From Sympetrum striolatum (Eukaryota; Arthropoda; Insecta; Odonata; Libellulidae): a stretch of DNA of 64,000 nucleotides. How positions within the stretch are numbered: the first letter of the stretch is position 1; every line of letters starts with the position of its first letter. The translations under genes and the position numbers were made by a program. The notes under the pieces are model-generated. The model did not search any database and had not been told where the DNA came from. It saw nothing but the letters and a program-made list of their open reading frames with translations. Location: NCBI GenBank assembly GCA_947579665.1, contig OX388350.1, positions 88,989,152 through 89,053,151 on the forward strand. The letters are read 5' to 3'. This document shows, piece after piece, positions 1-33,900 of the stretch.

Positions 1-615
1 CTTATCAAAATGATAGGAAGTTCTTGTTTTGCTAGAAGATGTATATTAAGACTCGGTTTAAGAAAAAAAATAATTGATAATTTAGATACGACAATGCTGT
101 TCCTGGGTTCGATGCCAGTACACATTACAATTTCTCACATAAGGAATACATGGGAAAAGTAGGATGTCATTTGAGGCAGTTGCAGCAAATATTTCTGCTT
201 CAATTTTCACACATTGTTGGAGATGCTGATCTTCTATTGTGCTGCATAGAAAATATCACCAGAAAGACCAGGGTTCGATGACTGGCAGTAAATATATCTC
301 CCATATAAAACACTTCAGGGTAGTTTTTCATTATTTTTTTCATTCAGTTATCAAAATGATAGGAAGTTCTTGCTTAACGAGAAGATGTATATTAAGACTC
401 GGTTTAAGAAAAAAATTATATAAGACCATGCTTTTCCTGGGTTTGATACCAGAGCGCATTATAATATTTCACATGAGGAACATAAGGGAAAAGTATGACG
501 TTGTTTGAGGCAGTTGTAGCCAATATTTCTGCTTGAATTTTCACACATAGTTAGAGATGGTGATCTTCTGTTGTGCTGCATAGTAAGTTTACCAGGAAGA
601 TCCGGGTTCGATGTC
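1..615 (+). repeat. Hairpin-ended modular repeat, internal units (truncated by window edge)
   Basis: Four GGTTCGATGCC-like motifs sit at 106, 272, 440 and 605, spaced 166, 168 and 165 bp. Sequence between motifs is similar from every second unit, so the local tandem period is about 330 bp built of two half-units. The same unit types (with phrases such as GATAGGAAGTTCTTGCTT and GAGGCAGTTGCAGCC) recur at 35.6-37.7 kb, so this is the same family in the same orientation. Confidence 0.75.
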
Positions 616-798
616 AGACGGTAAACATGTCTCCCATATTGGTTGAATTTTATAAATTTTTGTAAAATAAAAATACATGTGAAGAAATTAATATAATTGT
701 GAAGAATAATATGAGTCAAATTTATTTTAAAGATATGAAAATGGTCTATTGATTCTAATCCTTCATTATGAAAACGTGTCATAACATAACATCCTTTG

Positions 799-1070
799 TA
801 TGTACATACAATTCTTTTTCATGATTAAATTTGTTTTATATGACATCTACGTTAATTAGACTTACCAACTATTAGTTTCAGTAAGAAATAATTGAGGTGA
901 GTTGCGAGAGTTTGTATACAACGAGTATAAAGCTGGCACCTATTTACCCCTCGGTGGTAAAGGGTTAAATGTAATGTTCTGCGTATAAGTCGACCCCTGG
1001 TTTTTGAGAGATTTTTATAGGCTTTAAAGGTCGACTTATACGCTGGCACATACGGTAAGTTAATTTCTAT
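799..1070 (+). repeat. TAAGTCGACC repeat, copy 1
   Basis: It shares about 260 bp of sequence, including TAAGTCGACCCCTGG and the CCCCTCGGTGG block, with the inverted copy at 5246-5510. Its end carries an internal inverted repeat of GTCGACTTATACGC type (980-1050). It looks like a small non-autonomous DNA element; no target duplication was confirmed. Confidence 0.6.
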
Positions 1071-1119
1071 TTCAAACTCGCCATCAGTGTAGAAATACTT
1101 GGCCATTTTAAAAATCAAA

Positions 1120-1924
1120 TTTTATAACAGGAACAAGTTGAAGTATGTAATGATTCTCAACATGGTAAAAATGAAGTTTGATTAAATATCATTGTTCAGA
1201 AAAGAATGTAATCTCTTATATAAGCTTAGTTCAGTGGGGCATATCAAAGACAAAAATTTTAATCTTATTGGATATTTTGTAATTAGTTGCCAAAAGCTGT
1301 ATTGAGGATGAGAATATCAATCTTATGAAAATTTAGTCCTACAAAAGTTCTCATTCCAAAGTGATGTTTCTTAAAAGCAGCTTGAGAACAATTAAAATTA
1401 ACTTAACAAGCATTTCTCATGGATATGCTTTAACTCATCAGGAATCAATCCAGAAACTAACAGGAATATGGCAATAAATCAGTTGCGGGGAGTCAACTCT
1501 TAATAATGCACCACACTTCATTTGTGAATTTTGGTCATTCTGATTCTTGACTCACAAAATGTTGCAGTAATCACTTACGTTATAAACAGGAGTTTAATGA
1601 ATATGTTTTCAAAGTTTTCTCATGAGTTGTTATTTCAAGTACATTTCCATATTATTCATTATTGATACAATTTAGCTATATTTTGGATTTAATTTCCTGG
1701 TGGTGTTATGGCTAAAATAAAAAAGTTATCCTTTATTATGGTAAATAGAAAATACAGTATAACTTCACTGATGTGTTCACATTCACACCCATAGCATTCT
1801 GGCACAGTGAGGAAAACAGACAACCTCACTCCTCATCCTACCCAGTAAGCTTCATTCCTCTCTATAAGCTCTTAGCAACAATGTATTACAGATACACCTT
1901 CCTCCGTCATCATTCATTCATTAC
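1120..1924. other. Intronic AT-rich DNA, nothing recognised
   Basis: No open frame of note, no repeat seen elsewhere in the window and no inverted repeat were noticed. It presumably lies in the MFSD6 intron upstream of 2853. Confidence 0.4.
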
Positions 1925-2090
1925 TTATTAAGTAATTCAATTAAGGCCCTCTCCTCCCCAACCATCTCCAGCACCTCCGTGTTTGTTTTCCTATCAACCC
2001 AACTTTATCCACTCTACATCGTACCCACATTTCGAAAGCCTCCAAACCTTTGACTTCCTCATTTCTTAATGTCGATGTACCCATAAATTA
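1925..2090 (-). pseudogene. RTE-like LINE fragment (3' end of ORF)
   Basis: The sequence parallels the C-terminal part of the LINE remnants at 22.4-22.7 and 44.3-44.6 kb: the same order of 'catctccagcacctccgtg' and 'tatcaacccaactt' phrases. It is short and lacks an intact frame. Confidence 0.55.
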
Positions 2091-2609
2091 AGAAGTGCCT
2101 TAGGAAATGCTGAAAATTTCAGAAAGGAAGGCATTCATTGTGTTTTTAACTAGGTATTGCCAAGATTATCAGCTATGTTGGATCTCCTATAAAAATTGTT
2201 GAAGAGAAATTCATGATTTAAGTGGACTGCAGATTTTGATAGGCCCTTTGACTTAAGTCTTTTGACATTTCTGAATAATCTATGGTTCATTTTGATCAGT
2301 GTGTTAACGTCTAACTACTCGATGATGCTTCTTGGATTAGGTCCTTTCTGCCTTTTGATAAAAGGGAATGCTCCAGATAGCAGCAGCTGGATTGCACTTT
2401 TCCTTGTGGATTTGAATGTTACTGGATTTGACTTTCGAATCAATAGTATTAAACATTTATGGTGTTATACTCACCCAGACATTTAATTTATATGTACTCA
2501 GTAATATTAAATTTTCATGGTACACATTTTTATGTATTCCATTTGTATAGCTTATTTCTTATCTATGATGATTGAAACTGACTTTAATTTAGCATGCACC
2601 TTAACCCAA

Positions 2610-2675
2610 ATGATGAAAAATAACAATTTGTACTTTTTCCACAGTATTTAAGTACAAATTGTTATTTTTCATCAT
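2610..2675. repeat. Perfect 26-bp inverted repeat (hairpin) in MFSD6 intron
   Basis: The arms 2610-2635 and 2650-2675 are exact reverse complements and flank a 14-base loop. The hairpin lies about 180 bp before the acceptor of the exon at 2853. Confidence 0.85.
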
Positions 2676-2852
2676 GACATCGCCAGAGACTGTGAATTTT
2701 ATTCTTAACCCAAAGTTGAAATGAAAAATAGGAAACTCGCTTCTTTGAGTGGAAGGTAGTTAAGTTGGTTCGAATACCTATCTGGAAAGTAGGTTTAAGT
2801 CCCAAAACTGTTTTGCACTTCTTATTGGACTCTACTTTGTTATCTGTTTTAG

Positions 2853-23524
<20,672 letters not shown>

Positions 23525-26500
23525 TTATTCTTTACAAAAAATTGACAACTGTAGATGATACGATAACATTATGAAATATATTTATGTCATGAGAGCACCT
23601 GTAAGAGTTGAGAAAAGATGGAATGGTGGAATAACATCTCAATGAATTATAGTTTATGATCTGTGGATCAGCCTGCAGTCCTTATAGATGTAAGCACATT
23701 TCTTGCCAACAATTTTTATGCAGAATCTGAAGCTCTTTTTTATTAGTTGAATGGCATTTACCCTTATTGCAAGGTTGAAAACATATGTTGTAATAAGTTC
23801 TCCTGATTGAAATAACTGAATATATTTATTTGGGAGATAAATATCCACTGAGTTATTTTCCATGCAAAGCAAAAAGAATGGATGTATAATATAATTGTAA
23901 ATATTCTAAGATGCATCTGATTTTTAAATGGGTTTACACAACTGAATTAGAGCAATTATAGAATTTCTTAAAAATTTTGGAAGCGAATAATTTTTTATAA
24001 ATTGAAAGTATTTCAGTAAATTTTTATCATAATTTTTCATGATTTGGAAAGAGAAATTAAAATTCTTTAACTTTGCTGAAAACTCCTCTCAACATAAGTA
24101 ACTAATCATCAAAAAAGGGAGTATGGAAAGCTGAAAAGTTTTGATGGGAATTTGCAGGTTTGTTCAAAAGGAGATTCTCGTAATAGTGGGAAAATAACTC
24201 AGTCAAATAGAAAGATGAACTCATTCTTTTGAGATGTTAAAATTTATCTGCTGGAAATTGTTTCCCTGAAACTGCTTTAAAATAAGATGTATCTGGCTAA
24301 GACTGATTGTAGTTAATTTGTACTAATCATAAATATCTACTTTGTCTTAACACTGAGCTCCAGAATGTACTGCAAGTATTTGTTAAATGTTGGCTGAATT
24401 CAATCAAATAAAGGCTAATAACATATTACAGTCAATCAAACTGAGTAAATTGTTGCTAATTAAAATACATTTCTTGATTTAACAACTTAATTGAGGTACA
24501 TAATTAAACATTGCCATTATGAAATCGTATAAATTGCCCGTACTTTTGTTCACGGTTTCAAATGCAAAAATTTTGGATATTGGATATTTAATGAAAAAAT
24601 GAAGGGATACGTTTATTGTTCAACTCCTAAATTAATGAAATCACTGTAGTTGAATACAATTTAAAGAGAAAATGAGCAGCTTCAGAGTGAATATCCCTTA
24701 ACCCCTGAATAGCACTTAATACATTCATTCACTCATAAGTTCTTACTTTTCTTCAATTGATGAAAGAATATCACCTCTTCAAAGAGAGAATCTTTGTCAA
24801 ATTATTCTCATATATTAAGTGGATCACATTTATGTCAGTGTTTTAATTAAGCTATGAATGCAATGATTCCCAGCTAATATTTCCATGAGCATGTCTTGTT
24901 TTTTGAAGAAGTAAACTCCTCTACAAAACAAGTTATGGTAAATGTCTTTTGTGGACATTACAAAATTAAAATATGTTTTCAGTTGGGTGCATATTTTTCT
25001 AATTATTGTTTGTGCTATTATTTTATATTTTGCAAATTGAATTTCAAATGAAAATTGTTGACTTCAAATCCAGGTCTATTCTTTGCAAAATGAAGATTGA
25101 TGAAATAAATCCCAAAATTTACTTTATTCTAGTGGTAAAATTAGTTTAATATCTCTTTCCTAAAATGTTTTCTTTTTCTTTAAATTTAACATTCATTAAA
25201 CTAAAATATAAATATTAGAGAGTTTGTTGTTTTCTTTGCTGTAGGTATATTTACAATACCTGAAATTTTGAAATATTCTTCAATTGTTTTATCAAGGTTG
25301 TGTTTGTACTTATTGCCTCCATTTAACTGTTGTCATTTCTCAGTTTACTCCTACTTAAGGATGTAATTAGTTGCCAAGAGTAGTAGAAATCTTATTTTCC
25401 CCTTGTTATAAGTGGTGAATTAATTATTATAATGTGATGAAGGATTATAAGAAAGAACTTGAAATGAGAGAGATTATTTGAATTGAATTACATTTTTTTT
25501 ATTTACTTAAGAATTATTATTTTGATGAAAAGTTTTGAAAATGATGATTTCATTGAAATCCTTTTTTTAATGATTGCACAGCGTGTCTTAAACAATTAGG
25601 AGTTCTTTCGATATATTTGGCTCACAGAGTTTAAAAAACTTGAATATAATATGTTTTAGATTATAAAATGACTTCAGTTACATCACTTGAAATCTTAAAA
25701 TGTTTCAAAGCATGAATATGTTTTTCTCATTTCATTACTATCATTCCTTTGTTTATTTATTCTGATTGAGAATATCTAGTGGAAGAAAATTTAAGCTGGC
25801 AAAATGAATGCACATAATTAATCGCAACTGCACCATTTCTTTTAATCTCAGAATGTGTGTATTCTTCGTATGATGGAGATGAAATCAAAAAAGGTTTCAC
25901 TAGGTTTGTGTCTGTATAGGAAAGTATGAAAACTAATTGTACTCAAAGTAACAGAATAGGTTTTTTGTAGAAATTCTTTATAATTTAAGATTTTCATGAA
26001 GTTAAAATTACATTAATGAAAGAATTAACCACATGTAAATTATGTAAAAGGTGAACTATTTGTGTAATTAATTAGCATCCTTAGTGTTTAAATTTGAATG
26101 AATAATATGTAAGCAATTCTATGATACATATCATCTTGTAAAGCTATTGTGGCATAAATACAAAGTCAGATTGTGTGTACTATAATAATTAGGAAATAAT
26201 TAAAAATACAAATGTCTTCTAATTGAATGTATTACTGAACTAGTGACTGTTGAAAAAATCCAATGTCACAAAATACTTAATTGCATTAAAAAAATGAGAA
26301 AATTTTGTTGTTGATTTAGGAATCAGGCTGTTTGTATAAAAATTAATATAAGTTTAGAGAATTTTTCTCTGTCTCTAAAATCTTTAATTTCAAACTTAAT
26401 TGCTTACCTTTCAAAATATGCCCAGAGGAATCTTACATCTGTAATGTGTTGATTTATTTTCTACACTTCTATTCTATTTTACACTGAGAAGTCGTTCTTG

Positions 26501-27225
26501 ACTGTGGCTGCTCAATAATAATTTATTTATTCACAAAGAATAGCACGTACAGGCTAATACTGCAATATGATGCAGCTAAACATTCCAACAATAGGTAAAT
26601 ATTAGATTAAAAGCCAATGTCACTCGCCATTTTCCATCATTATTATCACTCATTTGTTTATTTATTCAGATTAAGATCATCTTTTGAATGGAATTGTTCA
26701 GTAGACACATTTTGTTGTAATTTTGCAGCTTAATAAATGCTCCTCACATTTTGAGTGGGGTGTTCCAAGACGTAAGGGAAATTATGTTCTTTTGCAAAAT
26801 CAAATGCACATACCCTCTATATTTATCCTGTTTGGACTTAATAACTCAGATAATAAATATTATTGTAATTGAACTATGGTAACATGTGCTGACTCGATGT
26901 GAAAAAATTTCGAGAAATGAAAATTTGTGCTGACAAGGGGAACATCAGGTTTGCGGAAAATGGATTCACACCATTCTTATGGGCTTTTGTGAATAAAAAC
27001 TTAGCAAATTACCGAGACACCCCATGCACATCCACTAAAATATAGATCTTGAGTAAATAGGAAATTATTTTCTTCCAATTATTTTACTGATCGCATATCT
27101 TTTTTGCAATTAAATCATCTTTTTACCTTCCAAGCATTATTTAATTTTAGTTAGAATTTACTTTAATATACATAACTTCATAAAATGTGCTAGAAAAAAG
27201 CCAGCCAAACATAAGTGGTTTTTTA
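23525..27225 (+). other. Probable MFSD6 3' UTR and downstream AT-rich single-copy DNA
   Basis: This very AT-rich tract shows none of the repeat families found elsewhere in the window and no convincing coding frame. A canonical AATAAA lies at 24407-24412 and another near 25104. The absence of transposon remnants over 3.7 kb stands out here and is what a long 3' UTR would look like. Transcript ends cannot be placed from sequence alone. Confidence 0.4.
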
Positions 27226-27540
27226 ATGCGAACTTTGACACTTCAAATAGTTACTGCTGAATAAATTCCGTATACAATTATGCAAGTAAATTACATTTTT
27301 TCCTGCTTATTAAAATTATTTAGGGGACTGAAGTTGACCAAATTTTGCAAAAGATTCCAGTCATAATAGATTTTTTGCAAAATATGTCAAGTTCAAACCG
27401 ATGAGTACATTCATCAGATAAATACAATGCTATGTTATAAAACTGTACCTTTCCTTCATAACACTCGATTTTAATTATCACAGCTGAGTATTTGCAGACT
27501 TTAAGTAACAAAATGGCAGAAATTGGAAATTTAACATCAA
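27226..27540 (-). repeat. Unassigned dispersed repeat, copy 2 (partial)
   Basis: It aligns in the same orientation with 57247-57530 (AATAAATTC.G.ATGTAA.., AAGTTGACCAAATT.T.C, AACAAAATGGC). It ends about 160 bp before the pogo-like element at 27700. Strand is given to match the ORF-bearing strand of the 57 kb copy. Confidence 0.6.
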
Positions 27541-27699
27541 TTATATTTTGAAGGATTTCAGCAGCATATCAGCTGCAAATTCTTAGTCAATATCAAGCCT
27601 AAGTACCACTGGTTTGATCTCTCATAAGATTTTGACGGTTGTGGCAGATTTTTAGTGAAAATGCCCCAAATTTCATATTATGAAAACACTTTGAAAATA

Positions 27700-29413
27700 C
27701 ACCAGAACCTCTATTTAACGAAAGCGACGGGACCGAATTTTTTACTATTCGTTAATCGGAGGTTCATCGTTATTCAGAGGTGTATTTACAATTGCATACC
27801 TCAAAGGGGCCATAACATATACCGTATTTCCCGTTTCCGAGGGCAAAGCATTTTACCCGAAATTAGTATATCAAATTACAATGGATCTTAAACGCCAAAG
27901 GTCACGTATTTCTTAAGCCAAAGATAGACTGGCCTATTTGCCAGAATTTATGATAATTAAAATGGTGAACTTGAAAATATTTCAATAACGATCAACCCAA
28001 TTAATAACTGCAACATTGAATATTCTGTTACTACCAAAATCGCGTCGTGTTAATGCGGTGGAAGGCTTAAAAAACAAGCATCGATTTCTGCATCACTTTT
28101 GAAATCCACTCGGCTTGTGCTTCGTACTCAAATGTGCGGCGTTGATACAGAGTTATCAAGTTTTGAGTGAGTCAAACGTTTTGGAACGCAAAATGTTGTT
28201 TGAGCAGTGTGTAACACGAAGCAATTTTGTTATTTTCGCGTTTCTAAAGATTTTATAGGTAAATAAGCAGGGACTTGTTTCTGCCTACATCATGGTCAAT
28301 TGCTGTGCATTAGAACATCTGCCCCCACAAAATGTTCCGAAACTAGAATGCAATTCCTTAATTTTATTGGTAAATTTATTTACCTTTTTATTATTTCATT
28401 CATTATCTGAACTCTATGAATCAGAAAGAACGTCAGGATTAAGCCCCGGCGTTTAAATGAACATTTCATTGTGCTCTCTGCTGCATTTGCAGGTATTGCA
28501 TGGTAAAAAAGTTCTCGTATTCGTCATTTTAAAAACTTCTACTGCATTGAGTCCCAATTATGAATTAGAAAAAATATTTGCGCTAGCAGAAAATCTCTAA
28601 TTACCCTAGAAAGCTATTTTAATGTATGATAGAGTAACTTTATCTCATTGCGGTAAACGATTATTAAGGAATTTTTATGTCATACTTGATATTAATCAAT
28701 TAAACACTGAGAAAGATTAATGCATTATAATATACATAACATAAACATAATAATCAATGAGGTTTTAAAGCAGTTTGCGGAAGGTTGGCAGAAGATTCAT
28801 TCTCTGTATCGCTCTAGCAGACGACACCGGCATCCGAGAAGTTTACATTGCAGGCATGTTTTATTTTCCATGATGAAAAGAATCAAGAGGACTTTGAGAA
28901 AAAAATCGAACATGATTGCTAAGTAAAAGGTTCATTTAAACTATCTGAGTCCATGTCATAGGTGAGACAAGCTCCTGAGTCCCGTATGAGAGGAAAATAA
29001 AACTCCAAAAATACATGTAGTTAAAGGGGAGCCGGAGAAAAAGTTCCCACCAGTGCTCTACGGGTTGCGTTATTATGCCGAGAGTATGCGAGTTTCACTA
29101 AACGATTTCTGATTGGCTGCTTCACCAAACAAGTAAAATACTCTCTGATTGGCGTGTTCATCGCATGCCTTTTCTTTGGCACCGAGATTATTGAAATTTT
29201 TCCATGTAAATGTAAAATATGTTTTTAGGGACCGGTGGAGGTGTTCGTTATTTGGAGGTCTTCGTAATTCGCGAGTTCGTTGTAGGGAGGTTTTCATACG
29301 TACATGGGAACACGGGGGGACATAATTACAAGGGAAATTCGTGGGACTGGGATATTTGTTCGTTATTTGGAGGTGTTCGTTATATAGGAGTTCGTTAAGT
29401 AGAGGTTTTGGTG
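27700..29413. mobile_element. pogo/Tigger-like DNA element, 1.7 kb, TA target duplication
   Basis: The ends are CACCAGAACCTCTATTTAAC and, inverted, CACCAAAACCTCTACTTAAC, directly flanked by TA at 27698-27699 and 29414-29415. Several subterminal GTTCGTTATTTGGAGGT-like repeats lie in the right 200 bp. Internal open frames (28720-28926 +, 29073-29471 -) show no transposase motif I can recognise, so I treat it as non-autonomous or decayed. Confidence 0.75.
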
Positions 29414-29415
29414 TA

Positions 29416-30518
29416 CTTCGAATAATGTGCTGAAATAATTCCGAGTCTCCTTTTCTCGAGTCACGAGACAAAACCTCTTGTTAAAACTTGCACCTGGGTA
29501 TAATACTCTTTTATACTCTGGTGGTGAAGTGATATGACATGCTATGAAGACAATCGTTCCGGCGGAAACTTTCACCGAAACTTCCTTGTGGAGGGAGGCC
29601 AAGCGGGCCAAGCTTTCCTATTGGATCTATTTTTCTAATTCGAACCTGGCCCCTTCCACTCCTCCAAGTCTCCAGATGGCGCAATTGCGCTGTTGCAAGG
29701 CGGTAGTTGCGATCACCGGGATCAGCTGATGGATGTGTTGTACTCTCTCTTTGGCCTACTGTTTTTAAAACACGAGACGTTTGCCTCTGAGTTTAAAACC
29801 TCCAAAAATTAAAAACAAAACTTTATAATTTCCAATATTTATTAACAATGCACAACCAGTTTTTGCTGATAAGTCATCCTTAGATACAATGAAATCTACA
29901 AAATGTCAAGTGCAATATGACAAACGTCATTGATTTCATTCTTGTTGGAATATTTGGATTCAAAGGTGCGTGCTGTTTGTTTGTGATTCTTCTGTATTTG
30001 GCTGTTGATGGCGCTGGTCATTTTCAGTCTTTTTTTATATCAGTTTGGGGGTTGCCGTCATCGTAACCATTGTTGTACACCCTTTGAGGTTTCTTGTCTC
30101 AACCAAATCCCCTGAGAATATATCTTTCGTACATTAGAACGTGCTCATCATTTGAAACTTCCACCTTTTACCCTACTATAATATAATATACTATAATTCT
30201 ACCTGAGGAGGCCTAATGCCCAAAACTATTTGTGTATTGTTAATATACAGTGGAAGTTACGAAGTTGGGATTTTAATTCTCAGCCCTTCCAGCCTTAAAT
30301 ACAAAGTTATAAGTACAACTCAAATCTTTCTATTCCTATTTCCTGAAGCATGAGATTATTATGTAATTTCCATTATTTTTATAGAAATCCCTATTCTCTC
30401 TAAGGCAAACCAAAATGGATGTTATTTAGATGTAGTTGCATAATTTTAATTTCATTCTGTTTGATTCTCTTCCATATTTGCAGAATTGATTTTTTAAAGT
30501 ATCCCATAAAGGCTTGGC
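29416..30518. other. Intergenic DNA between the two convergent genes
   Basis: It contains a GC-richer patch (29540-29730) without a recognised family. At about 30213-30240 is a CCTGAGGAGGCCTAATGCCC stretch resembling a decayed Penelope-type terminal motif. No host exon was seen. Confidence 0.35.
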
Positions 30519-30524
30519 TTTATT
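30519..30524 (-). terminator. Cyt-b5-r: Poly(A) signal AATAAA for Cyt-b5-r
   Basis: Read on the - strand, AATAAA lies about 76 bases after the stop codon, which would give a very short 3' UTR. It is the first canonical hexamer downstream of the stop. Confidence 0.55.
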
Positions 30525-30599
30525 AAAATAAGAATTACTTGGTAATTTAATTATATTTTTTTAATAATTTAAGGCTTGGCTTTAATATTATATCTTTCT

Positions 30600-30929
30600 T
30601 TAAACATTCTTTTGAATTATGCTTTGAGGTGGATTTGGATTAGGTTGGTTTCTTGCAAGCTGTTGAAATTGTCCTTTTGTTGTCATCCAAAACGTACCAT
30701 AAGAAAAATTAATACCAAAGTCATTACATGTTTTGAAAAGTATTGGATATATGCGTGGTAAATGTGCATTATCAATGGTTGGAAACAGGTGATGTAGAGC
30801 ATGGTTGCCAAATGTCACAAGAGAAACCTCTGGTACTCCATCACACACTTCTACTCTATCTTTGACAGCGTCAATTTGAGCCAGACCCCAGTCATGGTCC
30901 ATGCGTGGCGTATCACCAGCATGAAACAC
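30600..30929 (-). CDS. Cyt-b5-r: Cyt-b5-r terminal coding exon (last His box)
   Basis: The acceptor is TTTTTTTAG. 109 codons and TAA (30602-30600). It encodes VFHAGDTPRMDHDWGLAQID, then GNHALHHLFPTID, the family's final histidine box, and a proline/asparagine-rich end. Confidence 0.92.
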   Translation of the reverse strand: MFHAGDTPRMDHDWGLAQIDAVKDRVEVCDGVPEVSLVTFGNHALHHLFPTIDNAHLPRIYPILFKTCNDFGINFSYGTFWMTTKGQFQQLARNQPNPNPPQSIIQKNV

Positions 30930-33900
30930 CTAAAAAAACATTGAATTTGTTAATTAAAGCAGTTCCGTTAGTTCAGTTTTTGATAGGCTATCATCAAAAG
31001 AACGAGGGCAGTCTGGATTTACTGTACTGAACTTATTTTGAGAACCGTTTTCACTTCTGAGGTCATAACATAAAGCATTAAAAAAAAATTATTCAACATA
31101 AAAGGAAGGGAGGGATTTTGGAAGAATGAGAAAGGAAGTTATTGGCAGGTTAATGGGATCTGGTATTTCTTTGTCAGGAATTTGAGAAACTGTAATACAT
31201 ATTATATATACATGACAAAAGTTGGGTTTATATTCAGAATGTTTGTAAATGATTGTTATTAACTCATGGACAAGATATTGGTGAGATTGTGCAATTCGTA
31301 TTAATTTAAATCAATATTTGGTGTCAAGATAGCATGCCAGATGAAGTAATGTATTTGCTCTATGTGAAATTTTGTGAATCAGCATCAAGGTAACATTTCC
31401 ACTGAGGGCAGTGATGTTGACCCATTTTTGTGAAAAAAATTGTGAACCTAAATTAATAGATATCATTGATAGATTACTAAGTAAACTGTTTATTGAGAAT
31501 ATTATTGCATCCATTGTTAAGATTAAATCCACATTGCACAGAGTTAATTGCTATAACAACTCAAAATTAACTTGCATTCAATTTCAAAATAAATTCAACA
31601 TCATTTAGAAAATAAGTCATGTGACTAGTATTTCATAAAATCTCTCCAATAATTGAACATAGCTCATATTCTAGTGATCTTTTATTATAAATTAGAGACT
31701 TTTTGAATCTGATAGGTATTTATTCTGTTAAGAAATATCTGCTAAGTGAATGCTAAATAGGGTTAATATATTTTAAGACATGAACTCATAAAGACTTCTG
31801 AAAAAATAGGTTGTGGTTGTCTTAGTTAATAAATGTAGAAAATCTTTTTGCACTTCTGATTTGTAGTCTGACATTAGAGATGCAGTGTTATAACACTGTA
31901 CTCAACTGTCATAAAATATCCAAAGGTTCCCACTGATGGCTGTAACTGTGGATTGAGTCTAGGTTACAAAGGTGACTCAAGTACATTGGTTTTGTTCTTA
32001 ACTTTGATGGTGCTTGGAGTTTGTGACTCAATCTACAACAGTCAGAAAAGGTAATCTATCCTTTCCCTGCAGTTGTAATATTATATCTGCAATACTTGCT
32101 GCTATTTTTTGTGTGCTTTCTTCAAAGTTTAAACCTACATATCTAATGGTCTCCTTCATTTGATCTTGGTGAGCAGAATTAGAAGTTGAGTTAAACATTA
32201 TTCCCGAGCATTTGCCAAAACTTTTCCTTGGCAAAGTCATCTATAATGTGAACAAAATTTTAACTAGTCACATCATGTACACACGCATCATGTATCACTC
32301 TTTGAACAATAATCACATCTCCTTCAATCTTTCCTGCGGCATGAAAAAACAGGAATAGGTTTAAATTGATTACAAAAGAATCTGTTAAATCTTCCATTTT
32401 TATGTATAAATTTCAGGAATTTGAATTGATAGGTATTTATAAATCAGGATGGATAAAAGATGGAGTGTTGTATGGAAATTCAAATAATTGAGTTTTTTTA
32501 TGCATGTATTAGTCGGTCACTCCTTTGCAGAATCTCAAATATCTATTGTGTAGTTGACAAATTTGACTTCAATTATTTTAAATGATTAACAGTTAGTTTG
32601 TCTATTCCTGCATATGCAAGTTGTTTGTTATATTTTGAGCCGTGTTATACACATAAAAATAATCGAAAATGACAATGTGTATGAAATATTTAATTATAAA
32701 AGCTAAAAATGTTTTTAAAATTCCTTTTATTTTAATATTTTTCTACCATATGATGATAAGAATGTTAGAGAAAATTAAGATAAATATTAAAGAAATAAAA
32801 TAAATATACTGAAATGTTTAAATCCTATGTAGACAAGCCAAATATTATGAAAACATGTCTAAAAAAAGGTAGTCTTCTGTAATATTAAATAAGAAAAAGA
32901 CTATCAATTACACTATACTGAAATCTTGCTTGAACCTAACAAACCCCACCCAAAACTCAATTGTTCAACTCAAAGATCCACGTCAAACTGAATGCTTTAA
33001 TAACTCAGACCTGCGAATGTTTAAATAGTGATCTATCATATATCAGATTTTCATATCACATCAGGTTGTTTTACAAAATCACAATGAAAATATGATAAAT
33101 ATGAGGCACCGGCACATGTAAGATTACTATTATCACGTGCAAGGAAAACTTCTTTCTCATTATTTTCACTCATCTGAACAATCCTATACTACTCTGTTAT
33201 ACTCACGAACATAATATCGTATAATTATATTGTTAAGTATTGAAAAACCCCCCCTCCCCCCTCATTCAGGTCCTATCAAACATCTCTTCCAATGTTTGCA
33301 CTCAGGGGATGATAGTGCTCATCTATTATATATAGATGCTTCTCCGGAGTCATTCATGGATATATCTATTAAATATAGATGCTTCTCCGGATTCATTCAT
33401 GGATATAGATAGGTATATAGATAGGATACTAATTCACAGGCTAATCCACAAGCGTCATCGACTTGAAATTTTTATGACGTATTGGCCGTAACGTGTAACC
33501 GCCAGAAAAATTGCAATTTTGAACATTGGTGTCATGGGTTCAATTCCAGAGGGCCCCAAAGTCCCGATTTTTTCCATTTAAAGGCATTGCTTTGATTTTT
33601 CGGAATTAAAAAAAAATACTTCCCGGATAGGTAGAGAATCGAAACTCTATGAGCCTTTATGATGATCATGATCTATCGAAAACATAAATGACTTTCACGG
33701 ATAGTATCTTGGGTTTGATGTAGTTGATATGCATGCAGAATGCAAGCAACATTTAACTCGTATATATATACGAGTAAAATGTAGCTTGCATACTGCGAGC
33801 AGATCAACAACACTTATTTCAAATTGGCATCATATCGGGAGGGTTCCTAAAAAAAAAGGATAGAAAATAATTTTAAAATTCGCTGCAATTTATCCGTCCG

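Noticed and set aside
1..615. Regular repeats as a CRISPR array
   Set aside because: Units are about 167 bp and divergent, in a eukaryotic genome, without short identical repeats and unique spacers.
2262..2486. Hydrophobic 74-codon frame as an upstream MFSD6 exon
   Set aside because: The residue order does not match the family and there are no flanking splice signals that keep phase into exon a.
33757..33777. Palindrome ACTCGTATATATATACGAGT as a regulatory operator
   Set aside because: It is explained by the two facing termini of copies A and B.
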